Part shown: one piece after another, positions 46,915 to 59,583 of the stretch
Layout of the letters: every line of letters starts with the position of its first letter
Numbering within the stretch: the first letter of the stretch is position 1
NCBI RefSeq assembly: GCF_008364625.2
Contig: NZ_CP126604.1
Coordinates: 4,490,877 to 4,554,876, forward strand
Direction of reading: 5' to 3'
DNA from: Enterobacter dykesii
GTDB taxonomy: Bacteria > Pseudomonadota > Gammaproteobacteria > Enterobacterales > Enterobacteriaceae
DNA: 64,000 nucleotides
The notes under the pieces: model-generated
The model's input: only the letters and a program-made list of their open reading frames with translations
What the model was told of the DNA's origin: nothing
Databases searched by the model: none
Made by a program: the position numbers and the translations under genes

Positions 46915-48744
46915 ATGTGTGGAATTGTTGGCGCAGTTGCGCAGCGTGATATTGCTGAAATCCTTCTCGAAGGTTTACGTCGTCTGGAATACCGTGGTTA
47001 CGACTCAGCCGGTCTGGCTGTCGTCGATGCAGAAGGTCATATGACCCGTCTGCGTCGTCTCGGTAAAGTGCAGATGCTGGCCCAGGCTGCGGAAGAACAT
47101 CCGCTGCACGGTGGTACCGGTATTGCGCACACCCGCTGGGCGACGCACGGCGAACCGTCTGAAGGTAACGCGCACCCACATGTGTCTGAACACATCGTGG
47201 TCGTGCACAACGGCATTATCGAAAACCACGAACCGCTGCGCGAAGAACTGAAAGCGCGCGGCTACACATTCGTCTCTGAAACTGACACCGAAGTGATTGC
47301 TCACCTGGTGCACTGGGAGCTGGAGCAGGGCGGTACACTGCGTGATGCGGTGCTGCGCGCTATCCCTCAGCTGCGCGGTGCGTACGGTACGGTGATTATG
47401 GATTCCCGCGATCCGTCAACGCTGCTGGCAGCGCGTTCCGGTAGCCCGATGGTTATCGGTCTGGGCATGGGCGAAAACTTCATCGCTTCTGACCAGCTGG
47501 CGCTCCTGCCGGTTACCCGTCGCTTTATCTTCCTCGAAGAGGGTGATATCGCGGAAGTGACCCGTCGCAGCGTGACCGTCTTTGATACCAAAGGCGAGCA
47601 GGTGAAACGTCAGGAGATCGAATCGAATCTGCAGTACGACGCGGGCGACAAAGGCGCTTATCGTCACTACATGCAGAAAGAGATTTACGAGCAGCCAAAC
47701 GCCATCAAAAACACCCTGACCGGGCGCATCAGCCACGGTGAAGTGGATCTGAGCGAGCTGGGCGCAAACGCGAACGAACTGCTCGGCAAGGTTGAGCATA
47801 TTCAGATCGTGGCCTGCGGCACCTCCTACAACTCCGGTATGGTTTCTCGCTACTGGTTTGAATCCCTGGCGGGCGTGCCGTGCGATGTGGAAATCGCGTC
47901 TGAATTCCGCTATCGCAAATCCGCGGTGCGTCGTAACAGCCTGATGATCACCCTTTCCCAGTCTGGTGAAACGGCGGATACCCTGGCAGCGCTGCGTCTG
48001 TCTAAAGAGCTGGGTTACCTGGGCTCTCTGGCTATCTGTAACGTTCCTGGCTCATCGCTGGTGCGTGAGTCCGATCTGGCGCTGATGACCAAAGCGGGTA
48101 CAGAAATCGGCGTGGCCTCCACCAAAGCGTTTACCACTCAGCTGACCGTTCTGCTGATGCTGGTGGCGAAGCTGGCGCGTCTGAAAGGCGAAGATGCTTC
48201 CGTTGAGCACGACATCGTTCACGGCCTGCAGGCGCTGCCGAGCCGTATTGAGCAGATGCTGTCTCAGGACAAACGCATTGAAGCCCTGGCGGAAGATTTC
48301 TCTGACAAACATCACGCCCTGTTCCTGGGTCGTGGCGATCAGTATCCGATTGCGCTGGAAGGCGCGCTGAAGCTGAAAGAGATCTCCTACATTCACGCTG
48401 AAGCCTATGCGGCTGGCGAGCTGAAGCACGGCCCGCTGGCGCTGATTGACGCGGATATGCCGGTTATCGTTGTGGCACCAAACAACGAACTGCTGGAAAA
48501 ACTGAAGTCTAATATCGAAGAAGTGCGCGCCCGCGGCGGTGTTCTGTACGTCTTCGCCGACAAAGATGCCGGTTTTGTCAGCAACGACAACATGCACATC
48601 ATCGAGATGCCGCATGTGGAAGAGGTGATTGCACCAATCTTCTACACCGTTCCGCTGCAGCTGCTGGCCTATCACGTTGCGCTGATCAAAGGCACCGACG
48701 TTGACCAGCCGCGTAACCTGGCGAAATCGGTTACCGTAGAATAA
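46915..48744 (+). CDS. glmS: Glutamine:fructose-6-phosphate aminotransferase
   Basis: GlmS makes glucosamine-6-phosphate, the entry step to amino-sugar synthesis. The 609 residues have the N-terminal nucleophile Cys2 (MCGIVGAV), a class II glutaminase domain to about 240, and two SIS sugar-isomerase domains ([16 protein letters not shown]). In E. coli its translation is boosted by the sRNA GlmZ pairing to the leader; the leader here is 238 bases, partly taken up by a repeat. Its 3' end is the Tn7 target. Confidence 0.98.
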   Translation: MCGIVGAVAQRDIAEILLEGLRRLEYRGYDSAGLAVVDAEGHMTRLRRLGKVQMLAQAAEEHPLHGGTGIAHTRWATHGEPSEGNAHPHVSEHIVVVHNGIIENHEPLREELKARGYTFVSETDTEVIAHLVHWELEQGGTLRDAVLRAIPQLRGAYGTVIMDSRDPSTLLAARSGSPMVIGLGMGENFIASDQLALLPVTRRFIFLEEGDIAEVTRRSVTVFDTKGEQVKRQEIESNLQYDAGDKGAYRHYMQKEIYEQPNAIKNTLTGRISHGEVDLSELGANANELLGKVEHIQIVACGTSYNSGMVSRYWFESLAGVPCDVEIASEFRYRKSAVRRNSLMITLSQSGETADTLAALRLSKELGYLGSLAICNVPGSSLVRESDLALMTKAGTEIGVASTKAFTTQLTVLLMLVAKLARLKGEDASVEHDIVHGLQALPSRIEQMLSQDKRIEALAEDFSDKHHALFLGRGDQYPIALEGALKLKEISYIHAEAYAAGELKHGPLALIDADMPVIVVAPNNELLEKLKSNIEEVRARGGVLYVFADKDAGFVSNDNMHIIEMPHVEEVIAPIFYTVPLQLLAYHVALIKGTDVDQPRNLAKSVTVE

Positions 48745-48770
48745 TCCCTTCAGGCTCCACCTTCGGGTGG
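48709..48770 (+). other. attTn7, unoccupied
   Basis: The conserved last 36 bases of glmS (encoding [11 protein letters not shown] and the stop) are the TnsD binding region, and the Tn7 insertion point is about 25 bases past the stop, near the loop of the glmS terminator. The DNA here runs uninterrupted into the pstS promoter, so no Tn7-like element is present. Confidence 0.8.
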
Positions 48771-48779
48771 AGCTTTTTT
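48754..48779 (+). terminator. glmS terminator
   Basis: GCTCCACC, loop TTCG, GGTGGAGC (48754-48773) followed by T6: a strong terminator with a stable UUCG-type loop. Confidence 0.93.
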
Positions 48780-48958
48780 ATCCTGCCCGGCTTGTTTTTA
48801 ATCAATCCTTTCTCGTTTTTAATAATGACAATTTGTCATCTTCAGCTACTTTTTTCAGTGTCACATAAAGAAAATATTTCTGAAAACGTCTTGTCATAAA
48901 ACCGGCTAAATTGATGAAAAATAAACTTTCTTTTGCGTAATTTTAAGTGAAATTTACG

Positions 48959-49014
48959 TTGTCATAAAACTGTCATAATTCGTACATTTATCTGTCACCT
49001 GTTTGTCCTATTTT
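48959..49014 (+). promoter_or_regulatory. pstS promoter with two Pho boxes
   Basis: TTGTCATAAAACTGTCAT (48959-48976) is an excellent PhoB box; a second, weaker one, with CTGTCACC at its 3' end, covers about 48981-48999. The -10 TATTTT is at 49009-49014 and, as in E. coli, PhoB replaces the missing -35. A further partial box (TTGTCATAAAACC, 48891-48903) lies upstream. The rest of the 320-base glmS-pstS gap is AT-rich and shows no gene. Confidence 0.9.
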
Positions 49015-49025
49015 GCTCATCGTAG

Positions 49026-50105
<1,080 letters not shown>

Positions 50106-50125
50106 TTTAGCATTCTGACGAAAAT

Positions 50126-50152
50126 GGCGGGTGGCGCTAACGCTAACCCGCC
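50126..50152 (+). repeat. REP-like hairpin between pstS and pstC
   Basis: GGCGGGTGGCGCTAACGCT then AACCCGCC folds into a stable stem-loop in the 81-base pstS-pstC gap, a usual place for a 3'-exonuclease barrier. Confidence 0.75.
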
Positions 50153-50183
50153 CCTTTCGTAAACGCGTTTAACAGAAGAGTAA

Positions 50184-52036
<1,853 letters not shown>

Positions 52037-52071
52037 TTTTTTACGGCGCGGCAGCTCGCGGCGCCGAATGA

Positions 52072-52857
<786 letters not shown>

Positions 52858-52883
52858 TTTGCCTTAGTGCATGTGGAGAAACC

Positions 52884-53609
52884 ATGGACAACCTCAATCT
52901 TAATAAACACATTTCCGGCCAGTTCAACGCAGAGCTGGAAAGCATTCGCACCCAGGTGATGACCATGGGCGGCATGGTCGAGCAGCAGCTTTCTGATGCG
53001 ATTACGGCGATGCACAACCAGGACAGCGAGCTGGCGAAGCGCGTTATTGAAGGCGACAAAAACGTCAACATGATGGAAGTCGCTATCGACGAGGCCTGCG
53101 TGCGCATTATCGCGAAGCGTCAGCCGACGGCGAGCGACCTGCGTCTGGTGATGGCGATCATCAAAACCATCGCCGAGCTGGAACGTATTGGCGACGTTGC
53201 GGATAAAATCTGCCGCACCGCGCTGGAGAAGTTCTCTCAGCAGCACCAGCCGCTGCTGGTGAGCCTGGAGTCGCTGGGCCGCCACACCGTGCAGATGCTG
53301 CACGACGTGCTGGATGCTTTTGCGCGTATGGACCTGGACGAAGCGGTGCGTATCTACCGTGAAGACAAGAAGGTCGACCAGGAGTATGAAGGCATCGTGC
53401 GTCAGCTGATGACCTACATGATGGAAGATTCACGTACGATCCCAAGCGTACTGACTGCCCTGTTCTGCGCCCGCTCCATCGAGCGTATCGGCGACCGCTG
53501 CCAGAACATTTGCGAATATATTTTCTACTTCGTGAAAGGTCAGGACTTCCGTCACGTGGGCGGCGACGAGCTGGACAAGCTTCTCGCGGGTAAAGACCCG
53601 AAAGAGTGA
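52884..53609 (+). CDS. phoU: Phosphate signalling protein PhoU
   Basis: PhoU links the Pst transporter to PhoR and keeps the Pho regulon off when phosphate is plentiful; its loss is toxic through uncontrolled uptake. The 241 residues form two related three-helix bundles with the metal-binding ExxxD motifs seen in [14 protein letters not shown] and [17 protein letters not shown] 52884 ([12 protein letters not shown]) behind TGTGGAGAAACC gives the E. coli length; an in-frame start ten codons earlier lies inside pstB and is rejected. Confidence 0.98.
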
Positions 53610-53616
53610 TGTTTGT

Positions 53617-53647
53617 GGCGGGTAGCGCTCGCGCTTACCCGCCCTAC
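53617..53647. repeat. REP element between phoU and yieH
   Basis: GGCGGGTAGCGCTCGCG then CTTACCCGCCCTAC lies between convergent stops and is the only structure that could end both transcripts. In E. coli the bgl and cbr genes lie in this interval. Confidence 0.85.
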
Positions 53648-53653
53648 GTTAGC

Positions 53654-54319
53654 TTAACGCGTAATATCCCACCCGCGCGCCTTCCACAGCGCTGGCAGTT
53701 GCGCCAGATCGGTAAAGGTCGTCACGTTCGGATGATCGATCGGCTTGTTGTGCGGGTCGGCGCAGAAGTAAAACACCTCCATCCCCGCATCTATCCCCGA
53801 CTGCGCGCCCGCAGACGAGTCATCCACCAGAATGCAGTTCTCTACGTTGACGTTCATCGCTTTTGCCGCATGGAACATCAGCGCCGGGTCCGGCTTCCAG
53901 CGCTGGATATCGTATCCGCTGAACAGTTTTTCCGGAAAATGGTGCAGCATCTCAAGCTTGCCCAGCGAGTGCTGCATTTTGCTGACCGGGCCGTTAGAAA
54001 CCACGCAGATGGGCACCGTCATCGCGTCCAGCAACGCGTTAGCCCCGGAGATAACCTCCAGCTCGGAGTCGAACAGGCGTGCGACCTCGGCGCGGTACAC
54101 CGGTTCCAGATCGGCTTTCGCCAGATCCACACCGTGTTCTTCGTTAATGATGTCGATGATCTCGTAGAGCTTCACGCCCTTAAAGCGTTTAAATACCTCT
54201 TCGAGTTCCAGCGTAATGCCAAATTCCTGGAACATAGTGACATACGCGCGGGAACAAATGACCTCACTGTCGACCAGCGTACCGTCGCAGTCGAAAAATA
54301 CCGCTTCAATTCCGGACAT
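53654..54319 (-). CDS. yieH: HAD-family phosphatase YieH (6-phosphogluconate phosphatase)
   Basis: YieH is a haloacid-dehalogenase-type phosphatase; the E. coli enzyme acts in vitro on 6-phosphogluconate and purine monophosphates. The 221 residues have motif I FFDCDGTLVDSE, motif II VVSNGP, motif III Lys in RWKPDP, and motif IV LVDDSSAG. ATG 54319 behind AAGGGAAAGGT gives the E. coli length; six extra upstream residues are not supported. Confidence 0.95.
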   Translation of the reverse strand: MSGIEAVFFDCDGTLVDSEVICSRAYVTMFQEFGITLELEEVFKRFKGVKLYEIIDIINEEHGVDLAKADLEPVYRAEVARLFDSELEVISGANALLDAMTVPICVVSNGPVSKMQHSLGKLEMLHHFPEKLFSGYDIQRWKPDPALMFHAAKAMNVNVENCILVDDSSAGAQSGIDAGMEVFYFCADPHNKPIDHPNVTTFTDLAQLPALWKARGWDITR

Positions 54320-54484
54320 ACCTTTCCCTTTTAACAAGTTTAACGTTTACGTACGGCATTTCGCCGGGACGCAATCGTTGCCGTATAAGCAAAATCAATG
54401 AAAAAAGTATCACGTAACCGCCACTATTGTCGCATTTTGGTATAGGATAGCGACGAATTTTCCCTCCTTGTTCGGAAATTGATG

Positions 54485-55822
54485 ATGAGTCAACAACACA
54501 CTACCCAGACATCTGGTCAGGGTCTGCTTGAGCGCGTTTTTAAACTGCGCGAGCATGGCACAACGGCACGCACCGAAGTGATCGCTGGTTTCACCACCTT
54601 CCTGACGATGGTCTATATCGTTTTTGTGAACCCTCAAATTCTGGGCGTCGCTGGCATGGATACCAGCGCCGTCTTCGTGACAACCTGTCTGATCGCGGCC
54701 CTTGGCAGCATCCTGATGGGTGTATTCGCTAACCTGCCTGTTGCGCTGGCACCGGCGATGGGCCTGAATGCGTTCTTCGCGTTCGTGGTTGTTCAGGCGA
54801 TGGGTCTGCCGTGGCAGGTCGGCATGGGCGCCATCTTCTGGGGCGCGGTTGGCCTGCTGCTGCTGACTATTTTCCGCGTACGTTACTGGATGATTGCGAA
54901 CATTCCCGTGAGTCTGCGCGTGGGCATCACCAGCGGTATCGGTCTGTTCATCGGTATGATGGGGCTGAAAAACGCCGGCGTTATCGTGGCGAACCCGGAC
55001 ACGCTGGTGAGCATCGGTCACCTGACCTCTCATAACGTGCTGCTGGGCGTGCTGGGCTTCTTTATCATCGCGATCCTGGCTTCCCGTAATATTCACGCAG
55101 CGGTGCTGGTGTCCATCGTGGTCACCACCCTGCTGGGCTGGATGCTGGGTGACGTTCACTATAACGGTATTGTCTCCGCGCCACCGAGCGTCTCTACCGT
55201 GATTGGTCACGTCGATCTGGCGGGTTCCCTGAACCTGGGCCTGGCGGGCGTGATTTTCTCCTTCATGCTGGTCAACCTGTTTGACTCCTCCGGCACGCTG
55301 ATTGGCGTGACCGACAAAGCGGGCCTGGCGGATGAGAAAGGCAAATTCCCGCGCATGAAGCAGGCGCTGTTTGTGGACAGCATCTCCTCTGTGACCGGTG
55401 CTTTTATCGGAACCTCGTCCGTTACCGCGTACATTGAATCTTCTTCCGGCGTGTCCGTGGGCGGCCGTACCGGCCTGACCGCGGTGGTTGTGGGTATTCT
55501 GTTCCTGCTGGTGATCTTCCTCTCTCCGCTGGCGGGTATGGTTCCTCCGTATGCGGCAGCCGGCGCGCTGATCTATGTGGGGGTGCTGATGACCTCCAGC
55601 CTGTCACGCGTGAAGTGGGATGATTTAACCGAAGCGGTGCCGGCGTTTATTACCGCCGTGATGATGCCGTTCAGCTTCTCGATTACCGAAGGTATCGCGC
55701 TGGGCTTTATCTCTTACTGCGTAATGAAGATCGGTACCGGCCGCTTCCGCGACCTCAGTCCGTGCGTCATCGTTGTGGCGCTGCTGTTTGTGCTGAAGAT
55801 TGTGTTTATTGACGCCAAATAA
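54485..55822 (+). CDS. adeP: Adenine permease AdeP (PurP/YieG)
   Basis: AdeP is a high-affinity adenine:H+ symporter of the AzgA-like branch of the NCS2 family. The 445 residues have about 12-14 helices, with the family stretches AGFTTFLTMVYIVFVNP and ALAPAMGLNAFFAF. I place the start at ATG 54485 (MSQQHTTQTSG); ATG 54482 or TTG 54479 would add one or two residues. It is divergent from yieH and converges on chrR. Confidence 0.96.
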   Translation: MSQQHTTQTSGQGLLERVFKLREHGTTARTEVIAGFTTFLTMVYIVFVNPQILGVAGMDTSAVFVTTCLIAALGSILMGVFANLPVALAPAMGLNAFFAFVVVQAMGLPWQVGMGAIFWGAVGLLLLTIFRVRYWMIANIPVSLRVGITSGIGLFIGMMGLKNAGVIVANPDTLVSIGHLTSHNVLLGVLGFFIIAILASRNIHAAVLVSIVVTTLLGWMLGDVHYNGIVSAPPSVSTVIGHVDLAGSLNLGLAGVIFSFMLVNLFDSSGTLIGVTDKAGLADEKGKFPRMKQALFVDSISSVTGAFIGTSSVTAYIESSSGVSVGGRTGLTAVVVGILFLLVIFLSPLAGMVPPYAAAGALIYVGVLMTSSLSRVKWDDLTEAVPAFITAVMMPFSFSITEGIALGFISYCVMKIGTGRFRDLSPCVIVVALLFVLKIVFIDAK

Positions 55823-55833
55823 ACATGTTTGTT

Positions 55834-55866
55834 CCCTCTCCCTGTGGGAGAGGGTCAGGGTGAGGG
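55834..55866. repeat. Short copy of the C-rich palindromic repeat
   Basis: CCCTCTCCC-TGT-GGGAGAGGG followed by TCAGGGTGAGGG matches half of the repeat at 46685-46780. It lies between the convergent stops of adeP and chrR and could act as a hairpin for both. Confidence 0.75.
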
Positions 55867-55884
55867 CATCAGGCCGCAATAAGC

Positions 55885-56451
55885 TTACGCCTTCACCCGC
55901 TTAATATAATCCCCAAACGCCGTCAGTTGGCCAGACAGATGATCGCGCGTGCTCTGATCCACCACTTCACCCGTTTGCGGGTCGACCTTGTTCTGAATCA
56001 CACCACCCATAAATTCCGGCTTGTTCATGACCATCGCATCCAGGAACACCAGGATCTGGCGCAGATGATACTGGCAGCGCGCGCCGCCAATGGCGCCCAT
56101 TGAACTGGTCTGGATCAGCACCGGTTTGCCTGACAGCGGCTGCTCAGGCAAACGGGACAGCCAGTCGATGGCATTCTTCAGGCCACCCGGAACCGAATAG
56201 TTGTACTCCGGCGTGACGATGACCACGCCGTCGGCCTGGCGGATCTGCTCCGCCAGCGCCTCAACGCTCTGCGGAAAACCCTCTTCCTGCTGTACGTCAG
56301 CGTCATACAGCGGAATATCGCCAATAGACGGTAGGGCGCTAATTTCCATTCCTGCCGGTGCCAGCTGTGGCAGCGTGCGGGCAACCATCCCGTTAAATGA
56401 ACCTTTGCGCAGGCTTCCCAGTAACGTAACTACTTTCAACGTATCAGACAT
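55885..56451 (-). CDS. chrR: NAD(P)H-dependent FMN quinone/chromate reductase
   Basis: ChrR (YieF) is a flavodoxin-fold quinone reductase that also reduces chromate and limits oxidative stress. The 188 residues match E. coli in length, with the FMN phosphate loop LLGSLRKGSFNGMV and the isoalloxazine contact TPEYNYSVPGGLKNAIDW. It starts 36 bases after the yieE stop and shares direction with yidZ and yieE. Confidence 0.96.
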   Translation of the reverse strand: MSDTLKVVTLLGSLRKGSFNGMVARTLPQLAPAGMEISALPSIGDIPLYDADVQQEEGFPQSVEALAEQIRQADGVVIVTPEYNYSVPGGLKNAIDWLSRLPEQPLSGKPVLIQTSSMGAIGGARCQYHLRQILVFLDAMVMNKPEFMGGVIQNKVDPQTGEVVDQSTRDHLSGQLTAFGDYIKRVKA

Positions 56452-56487
56452 GATTACTCCTGTTTCATCATGATGACCCTGATCGGA

Positions 56488-57234
56488 TCAGCTAAGGGTG
56501 AATGCTTTTTCTGCCGGTAAACTGGTTAAACGCATCAGGCGTGCGGCGGGCTCGTTGGCGCGCTCGGGCACATCAGGAAGGCTACGCCATCCCTGTTGGC
56601 TGTCAAATTCCCAGATTTTCATGCGTTCGATGGCGGGGGTAACCGCAATGGACCAAATGAGCACATCCTCTGCGTCGCTGAGCGCCTCTACCAGCGTGGC
56701 CTGAGTGGCACGCAGACGTCCGGAGCCTGGAAGCAGTTGCAGCATGCTGGCGTCGTCTGAGGCGCATCCACAGAGCTTGCGAATGCTCTGGCGCAGGGTA
56801 ATGAGCTGGGCTCGGGCTTCGACAGGATCGTTCTGGTTGCGTACCCACAGCTTCTCATTGCTGGAGAGCGGATAGTCTTCATGCGCATTACCGCCATGGA
56901 AGCTGCGCGTCGCGCGCTGAAGTTCCATATCCAGCCCACAATCCCCTTCGGTGGTCAGCGCGACGCCAATGATATTGCCCGCGTAGGCAATCGAAAAACG
57001 AGGGAGATCCGGGTCGGCAAAGACCGGGCGGCCTTCGGGTTGGGTAATGATGTCCGGCAGCTCGCTGGTGCCGTACAGCATAAACATCAGTTCTGCGAGA
57101 AGCGCCCGGGAAGCTAAAAACCGCGTTCTGCGGTGTTCCGGGAGAGTAAGTGCTTCACTGTGACAGGCTGAAGAAATTCTTGCCGATACGAGACGTCCTT
57201 CCGTAAGTATCCCTCTTGCAAAGTGCGTAGCCAT
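56488..57234 (-). CDS. yieE: Phosphopantetheinyl-transferase-like protein YieE
   Basis: YieE belongs to the 4'-phosphopantetheinyl transferase superfamily. The 248 residues begin MATHFARGILTEG and carry the Mg-binding-type motif GDCGLDMELQRA; the second usual motif (WxxKE) is seen only in altered form (TLRQSIRKLCG), so activity is uncertain. No carrier protein or natural product cluster lies nearby, and E. coli has AcpS for housekeeping. The ATG follows CAAGGAGCG. Confidence 0.9.
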   Translation of the reverse strand: MATHFARGILTEGRLVSARISSACHSEALTLPEHRRTRFLASRALLAELMFMLYGTSELPDIITQPEGRPVFADPDLPRFSIAYAGNIIGVALTTEGDCGLDMELQRATRSFHGGNAHEDYPLSSNEKLWVRNQNDPVEARAQLITLRQSIRKLCGCASDDASMLQLLPGSGRLRATQATLVEALSDAEDVLIWSIAVTPAIERMKIWEFDSQQGWRSLPDVPERANEPAARLMRLTSLPAEKAFTLS

Positions 57235-57356
57235 TTTTCGCTCCTTGATAATGGTCGTAATCGGTTAAACGGTTACATGATTATCGCTTAACTTGACTCC
57301 TGTTTTAATCAGTAAATGGGAGTAAGAGAAGCCTCAGGACCGAACTTTACATTTTC

Positions 57357-58328
57357 TTAGGCAAAAATTGGATCGCTGGCACCGTACAGCGCCTTGATGG
57401 TTTCCCGCAGCCAGAGGATTTTCGGATTATGGCTGTTCCGTTTATGCCAGATCAGCGTGAAGGGAACGGTAAGCTTTTCAGCCTGCGCTTCGTCAATGGG
57501 AATAGGCAGCGCGATCAGCTTCCGCTGGTGGAGTTGATTGTAGTGATGGCAGTAGTGCGGAGCCGTGGCGATATAGTTATGCCCTGGCTGGGCTGCCATA
57601 AACATCGACTGCTCAAAGCCCGGCACGCACATGGCAATATTTCTCTCCCGACCCATCTCCTTTAGCACTTCGTCCAGTGCCCAGGTGTCGCTGCGTTCCC
57701 AGAAGATGCTGATGTGCGGGTAGCGCAGAAAGGTCTCGAGGTTCCATTCATCCTGCAGCGCGGGATGATCCTCACGCAGATACACGCACGGACGGTCGCT
57801 GAACAGGATCTCATAGTCGATGAACCACGGCATTAGCTTCAGCAATTCACGCGATCGCGGGTGCGTTTCGCGTCCGGTGAATCCCAGATCCACCTCTCCA
57901 CGCGTAATGGCGTCCAGCGAGTCGTAATCCCAGTGACGCATCTTCACCGTAGCCTGCGGATAGCGCTGGTTCACCTGCTCCAGCAGGGCGTTAAAGCGGA
58001 TCAGCATCAACGGCGTTTCGGCGGCCAGCACGAACGTTAGCCCGCCCGGGGAATCATGGTGGAATTTATCGAGGATCTGGTTGCCGATTTGCATCCAGTC
58101 GGCCAGATCCTGCTCCAGGCTTACCGTCAGCGGGGTTGGCAGCAGCCCTAACGGCGTTTTGACAAACAGCGGGTCTTCGAACCAGTCGCGCAGCTTGGCC
58201 AGCGATTTACTCACCGCAGACGGCGTCACGTTCATCCGTTTCGCGGCTTTGGTGACGCTGCGCTCCTGCAGCAAAAGCTGCAGGCACAGCAACAGGTTAA
58301 GATCGAGACTGCTGATGGGCTTCTTCAT
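57357..58328 (-). CDS. yidZ: LysR-family transcriptional regulator YidZ
   Basis: YidZ is a LysR-type regulator; the E. coli protein is linked to anaerobic nitric oxide protection, but its targets are not settled. The 323 residues have an N-terminal winged helix (about 8-66, [21 protein letters not shown]) and a two-lobed effector domain. ATG 58328 ([14 protein letters not shown]) aligns with E. coli; an upstream start would extend 19 residues into mdtL. It overlaps the end of mdtL by 32 bases. Confidence 0.94.
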   Translation of the reverse strand: MKKPISSLDLNLLLCLQLLLQERSVTKAAKRMNVTPSAVSKSLAKLRDWFEDPLFVKTPLGLLPTPLTVSLEQDLADWMQIGNQILDKFHHDSPGGLTFVLAAETPLMLIRFNALLEQVNQRYPQATVKMRHWDYDSLDAITRGEVDLGFTGRETHPRSRELLKLMPWFIDYEILFSDRPCVYLREDHPALQDEWNLETFLRYPHISIFWERSDTWALDEVLKEMGRERNIAMCVPGFEQSMFMAAQPGHNYIATAPHYCHHYNQLHQRKLIALPIPIDEAQAEKLTVPFTLIWHKRNSHNPKILWLRETIKALYGASDPIFA

Positions 58329-59472
58329 AATGCGCCGCGGGCTGGATGACCATAAGTAAGGTGATGCACAGTATGCTACAGCCAATCAGAACCCCGATCA
58401 GCATATTCAGCGCGTTAAGCCCTATGACCGCCGCCAGCCAAATCCACAGCGACGAGCCGCAGACCTGCGCAATGCCCAGCACCGAGCTTGCCACGCCTGC
58501 CCGCAGCGAGAAGGGGCCAAGCGCCTGACTCATAGCCACGCCAAAGCCAACCGAGAACCCGGCGCAAATGAGGGTAATACCCGCCAGCATTACCGCATGT
58601 GAGCTGGTGGTTGCCAGGATCGCGCCAGCCGTGAGGAATAAAACCTGTGAGGTCAGCATCAACGCGCGCTGGCTGAAAACATTTAGCGCAAATGGGGTAG
58701 AGAACGAGACCGCCATACTGACCATGGCGGTTAATGCCATCACCGTTGAATACTCACCGCGATCGAAGCCCATGGTCTCCATCAGTAAAACCGGGGAAAC
58801 GTTTACATAGGTCAGGATCACCGCCACGCTTAACGTGGTCACGGCCAGACGACTGAGGAAAAAGCGGTTAAGCAGCTTCTCGGCTGGGTGAATGGTTGCG
58901 GTATGACCGGTATTCTGCGAGCCCGGGTGGGTCTCTTTCAGCACGGCGATGGACAGGATGAACACCAGCGCGCCCATCGCCGCCATGGTCCAGAACAGGC
59001 TCTGCCACGGGAATTTCAGCATGATCAGATATCCCACGACCGGCGCCAGCACCGGGATGATGCAGGTAATACCGTTCAGCATCGAAAGCACCTTAGCGCG
59101 ACGCTGGGCGCTGAGGGTGTCGCGCAAAATGGCAAAAGCGACGACGTAGCAGCCACCGGCTCCAATGCCCTGAATAAACCGTCCGGCCAGGAATAAGGTG
59201 CCGCTTTGCGCCTGTGAGCAGAGAAGGGAGGCCAGGGCAAAAATGATGGCGCCAGTTATGGCGACGGGCTGACGGCCAGCCTTATCCGCGATCTTCCCGG
59301 CAAAGACCATCGACGACGCCATCCCCGCAAGATAGGCCGAAAACGCGATGTGCAGCTGCGCCTCGCTGGCGCCCAGATCGCGGGCGATGTGCGGCAATCC
59401 CACCAGATACATATCAATGCCGGACGGATAAAGCAGAACTAATGCGAAACTACAAAACAGAAAACGCGCCAT
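58297..59472 (-). CDS. mdtL: MFS multidrug efflux transporter MdtL
   Basis: MdtL is a 12-helix drug:H+ antiporter of the DHA1 family; in E. coli it gives weak chloramphenicol resistance when overproduced. The 391 residues contain the DHA motif D1-like [13 protein letters not shown], loop motif [13 protein letters not shown] and an antiporter motif C-like [11 protein letters not shown]. Its 3' end overlaps yidZ. In E. coli tnaCAB stand directly upstream; here only about 110 bases separate it from mnmE. Confidence 0.95.
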   Translation of the reverse strand: MARFLFCSFALVLLYPSGIDMYLVGLPHIARDLGASEAQLHIAFSAYLAGMASSMVFAGKIADKAGRQPVAITGAIIFALASLLCSQAQSGTLFLAGRFIQGIGAGGCYVVAFAILRDTLSAQRRAKVLSMLNGITCIIPVLAPVVGYLIMLKFPWQSLFWTMAAMGALVFILSIAVLKETHPGSQNTGHTATIHPAEKLLNRFFLSRLAVTTLSVAVILTYVNVSPVLLMETMGFDRGEYSTVMALTAMVSMAVSFSTPFALNVFSQRALMLTSQVLFLTAGAILATTSSHAVMLAGITLICAGFSVGFGVAMSQALGPFSLRAGVASSVLGIAQVCGSSLWIWLAAVIGLNALNMLIGVLIGCSILCITLLMVIQPAAHYEEAHQQSRS

Positions 59473-59541
59473 AAACCCCCCATAGATGCAGGCATGCAGG
59501 ATAGGGGGTGAAAAGAGATTAGGCGAGTTGCCATTTGGACA

Positions 59542-59570
59542 ATGGTGATTTCCCGGGAGGAAATCACCAT
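59542..59570. repeat. Perfect hairpin between mnmE and mdtL
   Basis: ATGGTGATTTCC (59542-59553) and GGAAATCACCAT (59559-59570) are exact complements around CGGGA, 14 bases past the mnmE stop. No T-run follows on the minus strand. It lies where tnaCAB is found in E. coli. Confidence 0.75.
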
Positions 59571-59583
59571 CAGTGATCGGGCC

